DNA from: Porogramme epimiltina
Taxonomy: Eukaryota; Basidiomycota; Agaricomycetes; Polyporales; Polyporaceae
DNA length: 64,000 bases
Assembly (NCBI GenBank): GCA_900155495.1
Contig: FTLJ01000051.1
Coordinates: 1 to 64,000, forward strand
Direction: 5' to 3'
Part shown: positions 13,485-25,070 of the stretch, one piece after another
How positions within the stretch are numbered: position 1 is the stretch's first letter
Layout: each line of letters begins with the position of its first letter
Program-made: the position numbers and the translations under genes
The notes under the pieces: model-generated
What the model saw: only the letters and a program-made list of their open reading frames with translations
The model's database searches: none
Told to the model about the DNA's origin: nothing

Positions 13485-13656
13485 CTGTGTGGTCGGCCCT
13501 GGCCGCGCGCGCGGGTGCACAGGGCCCAGCCGCGCGCATCGGGCGACGCTCTAAGTGCGCGCCGGTGCCCCTCGTTCTCCACTGGGCCGGGTCGAAAAAA
13601 AGAAACGTTCACTTCGAGGTATTGGGTTTCGAAGCGGGGGGCGCGCAGCCCGTGCT

Positions 13657-13681
13657 CGTGCGCGTGCGCGTGCGCGCGTGC
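13657..13681. repeat. Alternating purine-pyrimidine tract
   Basis: A 25-nt run strictly alternates pyrimidine and purine, mostly CG with TG steps. Such tracts can adopt Z-DNA. No gene model supports it as coding. Confidence 0.8.
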
Positions 13682-15285
13682 TTCCGGTGGCAGCGGGCGG
13701 GTTTGTTGGGGGAGGCGGGGGCGGGTGCTTCTGGGCTCTGCGTGGCGTGCGTGCGGGCGCGAGTCTTGGCGCATTCAGTCGGTTTCGGTGTCCACTGCGC
13801 GCGAGGCAGGGCACCGTTGGACGTTGTGTCTGCGGCAAGCGCGCCCGGAGGCGAGAGGCCTCGCATGCCGCTTCGGGGTTAACGAGAAGAAGGCGCGAAG
13901 GGCGCGGTGTGAGGGGTTGGGCCAGGCCGTGACCACGAAGCTCGGACGACCGGGCTCGGGCTGTATGTCAGGGGGCCGCCGCACGTCTGTTCCGGGCGCG
14001 AGCCGGGTCGGGTGGGGCGAAGAGCGTGGCCACCCCCGCACCTGAAAGGATCAATCACGGGGGCGGGAGAAGCTCGCTGCACCGCACCGCAGGGGGGGAG
14101 GGGGCCCTGGGCGGATGCCAGGATGCCGGCGAGGGCATGTTCGGCGGGCGTGCGGGGTGCGGGGCAGGTTTTCGCTCGATCGCGTTCCCGAAGCGAGCCC
14201 CAGGACGTCGCCAGCCAGCCACCGTACCGGAGTCTGGCGAGACGTGGACGTGGGCAGCGGCGCGCGTCCGCACTCCGCCCGCCCGCCAGGTGCCAGCACG
14301 CCCTGGCGGGGGCGCGTGGTGATGAGGGTGCACATCGTGGCTTGCGCGATCTGAATATTGGCGAGCCGCGAGGGCGAAAACGCGAACCGGTGGCGGTCAA
14401 TGTGTGGGAGCGATGGTGGAGCGGGGTGGGCGGGCGGGATGTCCCGAAGCGTTCTGGGGTCGCGCGTTGTGATTCGTGCGGGGCCTGCGAGCCTCGTTGT
14501 GGGTGGGCGTGCGCGTGGTGCGGGGGCGCGCGACGCTCGTTGGTTCGCGAAGTGGGGGGGCGCGCAGCGTCGTTATTTGCAATGCGACTCTTTCGGAATC
14601 GTCATCTGTGCAGGGGCCTCGGACTTGGCCCTCGACGTTGGTGCGATGGGTGGGCAGAGTGCGGCCGCCGCCACGCACCAATGGACGCGTCCGCCGACGC
14701 GCAGCGCGCGGGCGACGCCGACCCCAGTCCTGTCGCGCCCCCCGCGCCGCTGCCCAGCGGCGCTGACAGGGAGAGGAGAAGGAGCGCGAGCGCGATCTGG
14801 ACGAGATACTTGGGCGATGATGTCACAGAGTGGCTGGACCGAACTGTGTGGCGAGAGGAAAGGAAAGAAGCTCTCAGGGCAATTGATCGTCGCTGCTCTA
14901 TTCGGGCCCGTACCAGCGTGGCCACCTGACGTCACTATTTGCCCATCGGCGCTGGCCTACCCACACTAGCAGCTCTCCAGCTCCTGCTTCTCGCTCAGTA
15001 GTCCATCGCGACAGATGGCACATCGCGACAGATATGTGTTTCGATTCCCTGCAGATCTGCACACATTTGGATCTGGAGTTCATCTCATCTATTCATCAGC
15101 ACTCGACGCGTCTATCGCCCTCGTGAAGACAGGCACTCACTAGGGTATATTCAGGGCATCAGGCTGCGTGATATCTTAGTTGATGTTATCCTATCCTTCC
15201 CTAAACGATGTAGAAGTATTTCTGCGGACCAAATACCTCCGCATTCTCAATCTGCTCATAAGGTTAGCGCCTTGGGGTTGGATTA

Positions 15286-16563
15286 TCAGATAACAACATA
15301 TCGTACCCAGTCAACCAGTATCCCAAGGATAAGATCGAGGTCCTCGCCTCCCTTCCCGATGTCCAATACTTCCGTGCGAGCGTACTTGGCATAGTCGTTG
15401 CCCTTGGGAGCCTGGTACGCGAAGAAGATCCAGTGGTCCCCACACGTCACTGCCCCCCGCGCACATTCCTTCCTGTCGAGTTGACGCGTTAGCAGCACGA
15501 GCGTCGTGAGTAAAATGCCTTGCGCGATGGATCTCGGCAACCGCGAGGGTACGTACTGCGTTTCTCGACACGAGTTCGCCACAGCCAGAACGGCTTGCGT
15601 GAGACCCGTCGACAGCTCGGAGAAAGTCCGGGCTTCGAAGATGCTATTTGACCCAGCATGCACCAAGTCGGGCCTGCTGAGGGCCCCGACCGGCTCGGAA
15701 AGGATCAGGCCTGCCGGGAAAACGGTCAGTCGTTACGGACGCAGTGCACCGAGGCCGAGGCGCAGGTGTGACGGCGCGCCTACCTGAGTACTTCGCCGGG
15801 CGGCGGGCGACGAGGTAGTCGACGACGTTCTCGAGCGACGGCTTGCCCGTGTTGAGCCCGTTCCAGCCGGGGACGACCGTTACCTCGTCCGCCTCGGAGC
15901 TCAGGACGGACGCAAGGCGGAGGAAGATGACGTCGATGAGCATCCGGCACCCCGACAGAGCCTACGCGCCAGGCAAGTTAAAACACGGCGCCGCGCCCCC
16001 GCACCCCCGCGCCGGTGAGTAGCCGAGCGGACGGCGCAAACGGGGACACGCACCGTCAAGGACATGTGTTTCCGCACGAGCGCGACGAGGGCCTTCGTGT
16101 TCGCGAGCGTCATGAACCGCCCCGGGCCGTCGAGCGTCGGGGGGTCCTCTGCGCCCCGCTGGCGCGCCGCCGTGCGGGCGGAGTCGTCCTTGAAGCCGAG
16201 CCCGTACGGGTAGATGCGCTGGTCCTGCAAATCGAGCACCGTCCCGGAGACCGACGGCGCGCGCTGCGTGTGGGGCGGGGTCCGGGGCGGGCGTGCGTCC
16301 GGCCGATGAAGGTAGATCAGCGTCTGAACGGGTCGGGGCCACCTCCCGCCGCCGGGCCCGCGCGGGGACCCGGCGACGCAAGTACGCACCGAGCTCTGCT
16401 TGAGCTTGAGGAAGAGGCCTTCAATGGCGTCCACGACGCCGGCCGTGCGCTCGTCGTCCCGGTCCAGGCCCGCGACGAGCGGGAGCAGGGCGTGCACGAC
16501 CGGGTCGACGTCGTCTGCGGTGAGCTCGGCGACGGTGCGCTTGGTGCGGCCTGTGAGAGACAT
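15286..16563 (-). CDS. Unknown conserved-looking protein, possible PD-(D/E)XK-like fold
   Basis: Five exons join in frame: 16563-16390, 16224-16054, 15961-15784, 15710-15557 and 15472-15286, giving about 287 residues. The last intron (84 bp) has no in-frame stop, so the unspliced frame also reads through. I treat it as an intron because it has a GTACGT donor, a GCTAAC branch-like motif and a CAG end, and removing it gives a smoother join. The second exon could start about 13 codons earlier at another in-frame AG. The protein has an N-terminal helical part (VVHALLPLVAGL). In the C-terminal half, VDYLV is followed by SIFEARTFSELSTG and then GDHWIFFAYQ. A D, then E-x-(K/R), then an aromatic strand resembles the core of nuclease-like proteins common in Agaricomycetes. 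The lysine would be arginine here, so activity is doubtful. The fold is my inference. The protein itself looks real from its exon structure. Confidence 0.7.
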
Positions 16564-18204
16564 TATGTGTCGTGTGCGGTTGCTGCTTGGGCCTTGATGC
16601 TCCTGCAAGATGCACGTATGTCGTGGAGCGGTGGAGAGTCGGACGACGTGCCTGCGCCCCTGCGTTGCTGGCAGTGGCGGGTGCGCACCCGGCGTGGCTT
16701 CACGTCACCATCATGGAAGGTGATTGTCGAATGCCGAGTTTGGGCCGCGTGTTGGCTGCGCGGTAGCCTATACGCGGATCGTCGAGCTCGAGAAGAACGG
16801 AGGGCCCAAACTCTAAGGCAAAAATTGTGTCTTAGGAGTGCGAGAAGGTGCGCAGATCAACAGGCGTTGAGTACGGAGATTTCTCAAAATGATCGACGCC
16901 TCTCGGATACGTCATTCATTGGGCGCTTGCAAGGGTCCTGGGGGGTGGCAGCGTCCCGCAAGCTGTCACGGCCGCGACAACATCGGACTCGGTCGGCGAG
17001 GGATAAGTCCCGTTACGGGCTCATAACCCTGCAGAACACTTACATTTGCGCTTCGTGATCGACAGCGCGCGCCCGGGGCGGTCTCACGATGTGCTGCACG
17101 AGCTTCTCGCCCGACCGCGGCGGCGCCTGCGACTGGCAGGGCTGGCAGCTGCGCACTGGACGGGAGCGAAGACGGGGCCGTGCTCGCGCATGATGATCGC
17201 CCCCGGGAACAGAACTCGAGAGAAAACGACGTGCACGACGGCGCTGCGCCCCCGGTCAGCTGGGGCGTTTCAAAGCCTGTCGGAGGCCGGAGAAACGTCT
17301 CGCGCGATCGGAGGGCCCCTCCGCCGACGCCAGCCAGCGAGCCAGTGGGCTGTCGGCGTTGCACGCCTTTGCGATCGCGAAGGCAGGGCGACGCGGCGTG
17401 TGATTGGCCCCACGCGATTCGTTGTGCGTCGACAGAGTTTAGCACGTACGTACGACGCCCTCGCCATTCTTCACATCGTGCCGAGACGCTGCGCTCACTG
17501 TCGGTGGCCTCCAATGGGGGCCCGGCACGGGCAGCGCACACGTACGCCGGCGTGGCACCGAATGGAATACAAATACCACCCGCCACCAGGGCCTTGGCGC
17601 GCCCGCGTTGCAACTCTGTTCTGTGCGCGATCGCCAGCGGACGGGGGCGTAAGTGTCCTTTGTTGCAGCCCTGGGGGCGTGCCTGGGCCGAAAACGTTCC
17701 CGCGTGCGTTGTGCATGTGTCGATGCGGCTGTGAGCGTCTGACAGCAGCTGCCAAAACGTCTCGGCAGCCGGACACGAGGGGGGAGATTGCGCGCTGCCG
17801 GCATGTCGTTGCCAGATTGACTCTCGTTTGGAACACTGACAGAATTGGGCGGGCGCCCGTGAGCGTATGTTGTCCGCAAACCTCGGACCCGCCCAAACGA
17901 CGACATACCCATGACGCCAGCTCTCTAGTGTGAGTATGCGGGCCCGGTCCCGCTCAATATATTCTGCCGGATCTATGGAAGTTTGCTGGCCAACCACACT
18001 CGACACCATCGCTCAGTGGCTACGCCCGTCGAAATTTCTAGCGGGCTGCTAGGTTCAGTTCCAGAAAAGGCGCCATTGCATGGCTGGTGATTGGTTGGTA
18101 TTACAAAGAGCAAGAGGCAAGATACAGTTACATCTTCGGCGGTGAATGGGCGGGCGGTAACCCGATGGAAGGAGCGAATGAAACGCGAGCGGCCAGACGG
18201 GAGC
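16564..18204. other. Intergenic, no supported gene
   Basis: This stretch lies between two minus-strand genes. It contains two long overlapping open frames on opposite strands (minus 16966-18009 and plus 17046-17933). Neither has a recognisable domain, and the minus one starts inside the expected 3' region of the FAS1 gene. G+C is intermediate, around 60%, so chance open frames are expected. Confidence 0.6.
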
Positions 18205-19031
18205 TTAATCGACCTTGACTGTGCCATCAAGGATGTAGAGGACCCCGTTCGAAGCCTGCGCGGGAGAACACGGTCATAAATGACTGCCTCGAACAGGCCG
18301 AGGGCCCCGAAGGCCCCGACCCTAGAGATCTGAAAGGCGCCGCTCACCTCTTTCTTCCCGATGAGCTGCACAGAACCGTCGAGCGCCACGCGTTGCCACT
18401 CCGGAGCGTTCTGGTCGCTGCCTACGACGGTGAACGTGACGTTCTTGCCGGGGAGAAGTGTCTGGTGCTGGCTATCCGAAGCGAGAGAGATAGGGGACGT
18501 CTGCACCGGCCGGGCTCCGTGAGCACCGCGCCGTATGGCTGGGCCGCGGAGAAGGGAGCTCACCGGGATGATGTGTGCCGAGACCCAACGCTCGACGTTC
18601 CGCTTTGACATGCTGTCAAATTCGGCCTCCGAGAGAATCACGCCATCGTCGAGAGGTTTGGGGTCTTCGTGTCTGTGATAGTGGCGCGAGAGAGCACGGA
18701 GTTGTGAGTGCGCCCGGGAAACGAGGGTGGGTATCACTCACGGCTTCCGAGGGAGCGCGATGACGGCCTTGTTGGTGGGAACGAGGACGGTGAGGTGCTC
18801 GGCAGCGTCAGAGAATTTCTCGCTCAATTCCAGCTCCCGGGCGTAAGAGTAGAATATGGAAGCCGAGGATTCGATGGTAAGGAGGTCGGCAAGCGAAGGT
18901 TTGCCGGAGTGAATGACCGGAACAAACGGCTGTCCGGAGCTGGCTTGGGAGGATGGGAGAACGACTTGCTCGTCCATGGATGCAGACGCCATGAAAGGCA
19001 GCACGAGGAGAGAGAGAAGGTGAACACGCAT
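18205..19031 (-). CDS. Secreted single fasciclin (FAS1) domain protein
   Basis: Four exons (19031-18742, 18672-18564, 18500-18348, 18255-18205) give 200 residues. The N-terminus MRVHLLSLLVLPFMASAS is a clear signal peptide with a cleavage site after Ala-Ser-Ala. One FAS1 domain follows. The first conserved block (HLTVLVPTNKAVIALPRKP) corresponds to the H1 motif (family form: TvfaPtN.AF). The last exon encodes NGVLYILDGTVKVD, the usual closing strand (NGviHvID.vL). The middle carries NVTFTVVGSDQNAPEW. The protein is most likely cell-wall or extracellular. No GPI tail is seen after the domain. FAS1 proteins take part in adhesion and matrix contacts, and the exact role is unknown. The TATA-bearing gap to the divergent aldo-keto reductase gene is 730 bp. 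Confidence 0.9.
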
Positions 19032-19761
19032 AGTGGGCCAGGCGCAGCGGAGCTCGTCGAAGTAGCGTCCAAAGTGATTGTCCGAGGAGTCGCGCCATGG
19101 GCCGAGACTTGCACCGTGTGGGCCCGAATATTCGCACGCCACATCCATACTGTGCGGCCCGCTCGGCGCTCGTTCGAGGCCGCGTCAAGCTGCAAGCAAG
19201 CTGTTGTTGACCGCTTCGAGCCTGCCTAGGACCTCGTCATCCGTAGCTTCCCCGGTGAATCAGTGCCGTTACTGGAACAGTGAGGAATCTGAGGGAAGCA
19301 AGCCCCCTTCTACTGAGAAAGCCCGACTCCTGTTATAGATCATTCTCATGAGCACGGGACCTGCATAACATACAACATAGTACGTCCCAGAACACATGCA
19401 TCCGTCATGTTGTGTTGAAGTTACGTTTATAGTGCCTGCTTTCGTTTCATCCTTGATTCTCGCCGTACCCGGCTCTCCGATGTTTTCAGGACAGTTGGTC
19501 TTTCGAAATTCGCAGTTGTTGTGGTGATCTATATTTCCCGGCTGGTCACATCCACGGGCCGGAACGTTGCGCACGCCCGCGCCGGTAGGTATCCTTCCTC
19601 CAAGCCGTGGTGGCGATCGGTCATCGTCCCTGCTTATAAATGCGACTCAGTTCCCGTCGATATATAGCCTGTTTTGTCTAACATCACGGCTTCTCAGACC
19701 TTCCGTACCGCAACTCCCGCAACTCCAGCACACGGATTACAGTCGATAGCATAGAGCCAAG
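19032..19761. other. Shared divergent promoter region (FAS1 gene / aldo-keto reductase)
   Basis: No gene is seen in these 730 bp. A TATAAA lies at 19635-19640 and a second TATATA at about 19660, both placed for the plus-strand gene. Confidence 0.6.
19635..19640 (+). promoter_or_regulatory. TATA box candidate for the aldo-keto reductase gene
   Basis: TATAAA stands 122 bp before the start codon at 19762, the usual distance in fungi with a short 5' leader. A TATATA follows about 20 bp later. Confidence 0.5.
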
Positions 19762-22222
19762 ATGTCCTTCGAATACGAGTCGAAGAACATGCCGTTCAGG
19801 CGTCTAGGGCCGAGCGGTCTCCGCGTGCCTGTCTTCTCGTTGGGAGCTTGTGCGTCCAATCTCCGCCTGTGTGGTGGAAGCACAAGGGCAAAGCTTCCAT
19901 TGGTTGCGGCCAGAGCTAATAAGACTATTCTTTAGGGCTTACTTACGGGGAAACTGTGAATGGAGACCCGGTCAAGGCAAGTTCTTCCATCGGGGTTCAC
20001 GGTCTGGAATCGCGCTCGTCAAGTGATCCGCCGATAGGGGCATGGTAGTGCTAACATTGTGCTAAAGGAAATCATCAAGGTAGCCCTCGAGAATGGCATT
20101 AACATGTAATCGTTTCTCGCGATTGTCTCTGCACAGTTCTTAGCGGTTGATCCGAGACGGATGTAGGTTCGACACGGCAGAAGGCTATGCTTCGGGCAAG
20201 GCGGAGTCTGAGATGTAAGCCATCGCGTTCTTCAACCTTCTGCACACCTATCGCATTCGGCTTAACAACGATCTTTCGCGTTCAGGGGCAGGGTATTCAA
20301 GGAACTGGATGTCAAGCGTACCGACCTGGTAATCACCACTAAGATATTTTGGGGAGGACGTGGCCCCAACGACACCGGACTGTCCAGAAAGCAGTGAGTG
20401 CAGCCGTTAGCATTGAGTCATCTCCGAGAACAACACTTCTATCACCGTCAACCGCGACAGCATCATCGAAGGGACGAAGAAATGTCTCGAAAGACTGCAA
20501 ATGGACTACGTCGACGTGATCTTTGCCCATCGTCCAGACCATACCGGTGCGTCGTCTAGGCTATTACGTCTTCGCACAGGCGCGTTCTCATCCTCGGCGA
20601 TGTGTCATATCCTACAGTTCCTATGGAGGAGGTAGTTCGCGCCTTTAACTGGGTGATTGATCAAGGCTGGGTGAGTTCTTGTGCCCGTAAAAATCGCCCC
20701 TTTGTTCCCATTGGTCCTCCGATGTGGATCCTCGGACGACATCCGCCGGCCAAGTTGTTCGACTTGACAGCTGCGTGGTTGCCAGGCGTGCGGACTCAAT
20801 ACTTCTAAATCCGGATGGACTGTCCGCGCCACCTCTCTCATCCATTCAGTCACTGACTCGCACTTATCGCTCCTCAGGCATATTACTGGGCCACGTCTGA
20901 GTGGTCCGCCCGTGAAGTGGAGGAAGCATACCGTGCGTGTGGGGTCCCCGCCCTACGTCCCCACACCTTCTCAACGGCACGCCCGGCTGATCGTTGCACG
21001 CACACTTCCAGACGTGGCGTCAAAGCTTGGGCTAGCGGCTCCTATCGCTGAACAATGCCAGCACAAGTGCGTATCAATATGTCTTGCCTCGTGCAGGCCA
21101 TTCACATCCCCCATGTGAACCCTGCACATTGCCAATCCATACGCCGCTGCCTGCGCACTGCGGTGTGCACTGCCGGACAGCATGTTCCACCGCGAGAGGC
21201 CGGAGAAGGAGTACGCGTGAGTATCTTCTCCCCAGCCTCGAGGCTGCTACGGTCTGAGAACTTTCGTGCACATGGGACTGCAGCCCGCTCTACGAGAAGT
21301 ATTCCATCGGAACAACAGCGTATTCTCCTCTCGCGCGGGGACTTCTTACTGGCAAGGTGCGCTCACCGCTCCGCCATCTGCCGCCGTTCATCCGCCACAC
21401 GGCCGATTGGTCGTAGGCTCATGGACCGCAATCCGGACCTGTTCCATGCTGATGCTGGATGGCGCGATGCTGCCCCCGCGGCGACCGCGTACGTCTCCGG
21501 ACAGTACAACTATGGGATCCCCTCGGACTCGCGCTTCGCCGTTCACGCCGGCTTCTTCAAGGAGCGGCTTGCAAAGATGCAGGGCGACGAAGGCAAGAGA
21601 GAGATCGAGAAGGTGAAGCTGCTGACCCAGCTCGCCGAGAAAGGTGAGCCCTCACACGCTACGCCGGGCGCGGGACGAGTGGCCGTCCCTTCTCTTGTTC
21701 CGCCGCTGCAGCGCCGGCACGCAGCTCGATGGCCCTCTCGCCTCCTTCACGTTCATGTGCCTACCCCGGGACGCCCTTGTCCGTTCCTGTGTCCCGCGTC
21801 CTGGCGTTCTCGCATTAGCGCGATTCCGTGCGACCCTGCGGTCTGGATGCTGAGCTTAATCTGATTGTGCCCTTTCCACCTTCCCTGATTCCTGCTGCCG
21901 CATTGATCAGAGCTCGGATGCAGTGTGACGCATCTCGCGCTGGCCTGGGTCGCGGCCAGCCCCAACACCAGCACGGTCATCCTTGGAGCGTCGAAGCCCG
22001 AGCAGGTCACCGATAACCTGAAAGCGCTCGAGGTTATCCCCAAGATGACCCCGGAAATACTCGAGAAGATCGAGAAGATTTTGGACAACAGGCCCGCCCC
22101 GTGGGTGAGTGAATGTAGCAATTTTGACGTGATCATGACCACTAAATAACCTCGGTTATTAGTCGTCGTATGGGCGACCCAAGCTTGACGCTATTGGGAG
22201 AATCAACCCGATGTTCGCCTAA
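19762..22222 (+). CDS. Aldo-keto reductase, Kv-channel beta-subunit type
   Basis: About 357 residues are encoded in 14 exons. The start MSFEYESKNMPFRRLG leads into a TIM-barrel reductase that uses NADPH. The catalytic tetrad is visible: Asp and Tyr in NMFDTAEGYASG, Lys in VITTKIFWGG, and His in VIFAHRPDH. The C-terminal cofactor-binding block TVILGASKPEQVTDNLKAL and the tail NPMFA match the AKR6/Kv-beta group. In fungi these proteins are soluble reductases of carbonyl compounds, and a channel partner is not implied. The second intron begins with GC (AG|GCAAGT at 19977) and ends with AG, so it is a GC-AG intron. The first exon ends in T that joins GG to give Trp. The intron near 21647-21909 is unusually long (about 260 bp) for this window. 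The start was chosen because it fits the family length. Confidence 0.92.
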
Positions 22223-22777
22223 GGCTTCAGGGGCCCTGACGAAGAGTGACAGAACTATGGAGTTTGTGCGGCTAGAAGAAATTACAGAACATGAGCCAAA
22301 GAATGGAGCGGGATGTTGGTTCTGAAGAGTGGCCGTGACGGTGCTACATATGAATGAATGGCTAGGTGGTTTGTCACCGTGTTCCTGGGGCCTCCATAAA
22401 TAAAACACGTGCTTGGAGATTCCACCTGAGAGAATCGGGGGTAGGGTCAAGTCAGCAGTTCAAGATGTATTGCTACCTCCAATATGAAAGTAAAAATCGT
22501 TGTTCTCCTAGACCAGGATGGCTAGCCAGACACAAGTATGTACGCGCTGGCCTCGGGGGTCGATCATGGAACGAGTGAAGCTATGCTGAGGAATAGGCGC
22601 CCATATCGCCGGACACGTCGCGTCTGTGGACTTCGCCGCCGCGGGCATCGTCATCGGCTACATACTGTCCTTCGTTCTCGGCGACCTCTTACACGACCCT
22701 CTCGCTCATATACGATCTTTTGCTACCGAAAACGCCATTAATCTCCTAACCACGAGCATTCTTGCCTTCGCAACGCC
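22223..22777. other. Intergenic gap upstream of RET2
   Basis: These 555 bp between the aldo-keto reductase stop and the delta-COP start codon hold short open frames only. I see no gene in it. It contains the 3' end of the first gene and the promoter of the second. Confidence 0.6.
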
Positions 22778-24750
22778 ATGGTATGCTTCTTTCCATGTTT
22801 CGGCTGGGCATCCCGAGGTGACATCTGTGTTAGGTCGTCCTTGCAGCTTCAATATGCACGAAGGGCGGAAAAGGTATGTGTTTGCGCTGCTATATCATTG
22901 CTATGACTTTCTAAAGGAGCCTGTAGCTGTCATCTCTCGTCAGTTCCGCGACATGTCTAGAGCAAGGATAGAGTCCCTCCTCGCGTCCTTCCCCAAACTC
23001 ATTCCGACCAATACCCAACACACGTCTGTGGAGACTGCCGACGTTCGATATGTCTACCAGCCGCTGGAAGATCTCTATATCCTTCTCATCACCAACAAGG
23101 CGTCCAACATCCTCCAAGATATCGAGACCCTCCACCTGTTCGCCCGTGTCGTTTCAGACCTCTGCAGGAGCGCGGAGCAGCGGGAAATTCTCAAGAATGC
23201 TTTCGAGCTACTCGGTGCTTTCGATGAGATCGTGAGTTTGGGGTACAGGGAACAAGTCAACCTCATGCAAGTACGCAATGTGCTGGAGATGGAGAGTCAC
23301 GAGGAGAAGATCCAGGAGATCATCGCCCGGGTGCGTTCTCTTCTATTCACCAATCTCGTACGTTTGGACTAACACGTTGTATGCGGGGAACAGAACAAGG
23401 AAGCGGAGGCGAAGGAGGAACTCAAGAGGCGGGCTAAGCAGCTGGAGATGCAACGTCGGGAGCAGCAGCGTCGTGCAGCTGCTGGTGGTCCTTCTGGAGG
23501 AAGCTATCTTGGCGGCGGAATCTCCGGGTACGCACCTGTTCCCCAGAGGGAGTACAACGCCCCCACTCCCGCACGCACGGCGTCCCCCGCCCCATCAAGT
23601 TTACGTGCACCTGCGTTCAAGGGCAGTGGTATGAAGCTCGGCGCGAAGAAGAGCCAGCAGTCGGCCCTGCTCGATGCACTTGGCGGGGAGGCTCTGCTCT
23701 CGGAAGACATGTCGGCACCAGCAACGCCCGCTGTCTCGCACACGCCTGAGCCCATTCATGCTGCCCCTAAGAGCGACCGCGGGAGCCTCCCGCTAGTGGA
23801 CGCTGAGAGGTACGTTGCGTCGCATCCCTACTACGTCCTTAGTCCCTAAAATCCATCTTGTGACTTCCGTAGCGTGCATATCGTGGTGAAGGAGTTCCTC
23901 AACCTTGAGCTCATGCGCGAGGGTGGCTTGAACAACCTCGAGCTACGCGGAGACATGAACCTGCAAATCTCAGACGCCAACCTCGGTCGTGTCAAACTTA
24001 CTCTCGCACCTGCACCCGCGGCGTTCGGCCCTGAGCTCCAGTTCAAGCAGCACCCTAACGTTGGCAAATTCGTCGCTAATCGCGACCGCGTCGTCGCGCT
24101 CAAAGACCCTTCTCGCTCCTTCCCGATCGGTCAACCGCTCGCCGTGCTCAAATGGAGGTACGCCGGCAAGGACGAGACCTACGTGCCACTGTCGAGTAAG
24201 TTCGCTCGATTGCGCCCTTTGCATTCCACAAAGACGTTCTGGGCGGGCCTGGATGCGGATGCTAACGCCGCGTAACGTGCAATAGTCAACTGCTGGCCGA
24301 CGCCGTCGAACGACGGAACGTGCGATGTCAACATCGAGTACGAGCTTGAAAACGAGGGTGTGAGCTTGTATGACGTCGTTATCTCCATCCCCTTGCCGTA
24401 CGTGTCCTCTGCGCCGAGACACCGGTTGGTTACGCGCTCACCCCTATTGATCTAGCGATGGCTCCTACCCCACTGTCTCGTCCCACTCGGGCGAGTGGGC
24501 ACTGAATTCGTCAAGTCACTCTCTCGACTGGAGCATCCCGCTCATCAATGCGGAAGAGCGCTCGGGTTCGTTGGAGTTCTCAGTTGGTGGCGACGACGCT
24601 GGTGCCTTCTTCCCTGTCAAGGTCGCCTTCGTCGCGCAAGGCAGTGTTGCAGGCGTGAAGGTTTCCTCAGTAACTAGCGTTGAGGGCGGGGAAGCGGTCG
24701 TCTTCTCTGAGGACGCGACCGTATCCGTTGAAAACTACACTGTCGCTTAG
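22778..24750 (+). CDS. RET2: Coatomer subunit delta (delta-COP)
   Basis: Seven exons (22778-22780, 22834-22873, 22927-23330, 23394-23809, 23873-24195, 24286-24397, 24456-24750) give 530 residues, the normal size of the family. The first exon is only the ATG. The N-terminus MVVLAASICTKGGKAVISRQ is the longin-like domain of delta-COP. FRDMSRARIESLLASFPKLI and VRYVYQPLEDLYILLITNKASN follow. Then comes a charged helix (KEAEAKEELKRRAKQLEMQ), a Gly/Pro-rich linker, and the C-terminal mu-homology domain from about residue 290 (VHIVVKEFLNLEL ... YVPLSINCWPTPS) to DATVSVENYTVA. The protein is part of the COPI coat on Golgi vesicles for Golgi-to-ER return traffic. The ATG-only exon was chosen because only this join gives the conserved MVVLAAS start. 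Confidence 0.96.
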
Positions 24751-25070
24751 AGGCCTGTGTACATATGGATGTGGGCATGGGTTATGTATTCGTTACGGAG
24801 AGGGGCAGGCTGTATCGATTGGATTGAACGTCATTGCTGTCGTAAAGCGTGGAAAGTCCGTGGAGCAGTGGAAACCGTGTCCAAGGGGAGGAAAGTAACC
24901 GAAATCGTGACAGTCCCAAAGAGATACCGTGATTACTGGATGCATGCATGTGTAGGGTCCCAAAAGTGCGGTCTGAGTCCAAGTCCTGGCCCACGGCGAA
25001 GAGAGACAAAATAGCAGAAAGAGAAAGTCCGGGGGTGACAAAATCCCCTCCAACCTTGCATACCTGAAAA
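24751..25070. other. Convergent 3' gap
   Basis: These 320 bp between the stop codons of RET2 and the Gfd2-like gene hold no gene and presumably both 3' untranslated regions. Confidence 0.6.

Larger units (their letters stand above)
1..14930. other. GC-rich block with no supportable gene
   Basis: Sampled lines run near 70% G+C and are dense in CpG, while DNA after about 15,000 is near 50-60%. Open frames up to about 400 codons occur in all six frames and overlap each other. They are rich in Arg, Ala, Pro and Gly, show no domain I recognise, and are what chance gives at this base composition because stop codons are rare. I could not find a chain of exons with GT-AG introns that yields a plausible protein. 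The block holds homopolymer runs (a G6-A-G10 tract at 3830-3846, C runs near 1378-1390 and 2926-2937), triplet and 14-bp tandem repeats, and inverted repeats. Small AT-richer islands lie near 840-880, 4340-4450, 7130-7290 and 10,690-10,970. No telomere repeat is seen at the left edge. It may be a long regulatory or structural region, or decayed sequence. Confidence 0.7.

Noticed and set aside
12819..14045. Open frame of 408 codons on the plus strand in the GC-rich block
   Set aside because: Composition is Arg/Ala/Gly-rich with no domain, overlapping open frames lie on the other strand, and the length is expected where stops are rare.
16966..18009. Open frame of 347 codons on the minus strand, and one of 295 codons on the plus strand (17046-17933)
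   Set aside because: They overlap in opposite strands, have no domain, and the minus frame starts in the 3' region of the FAS1 gene.
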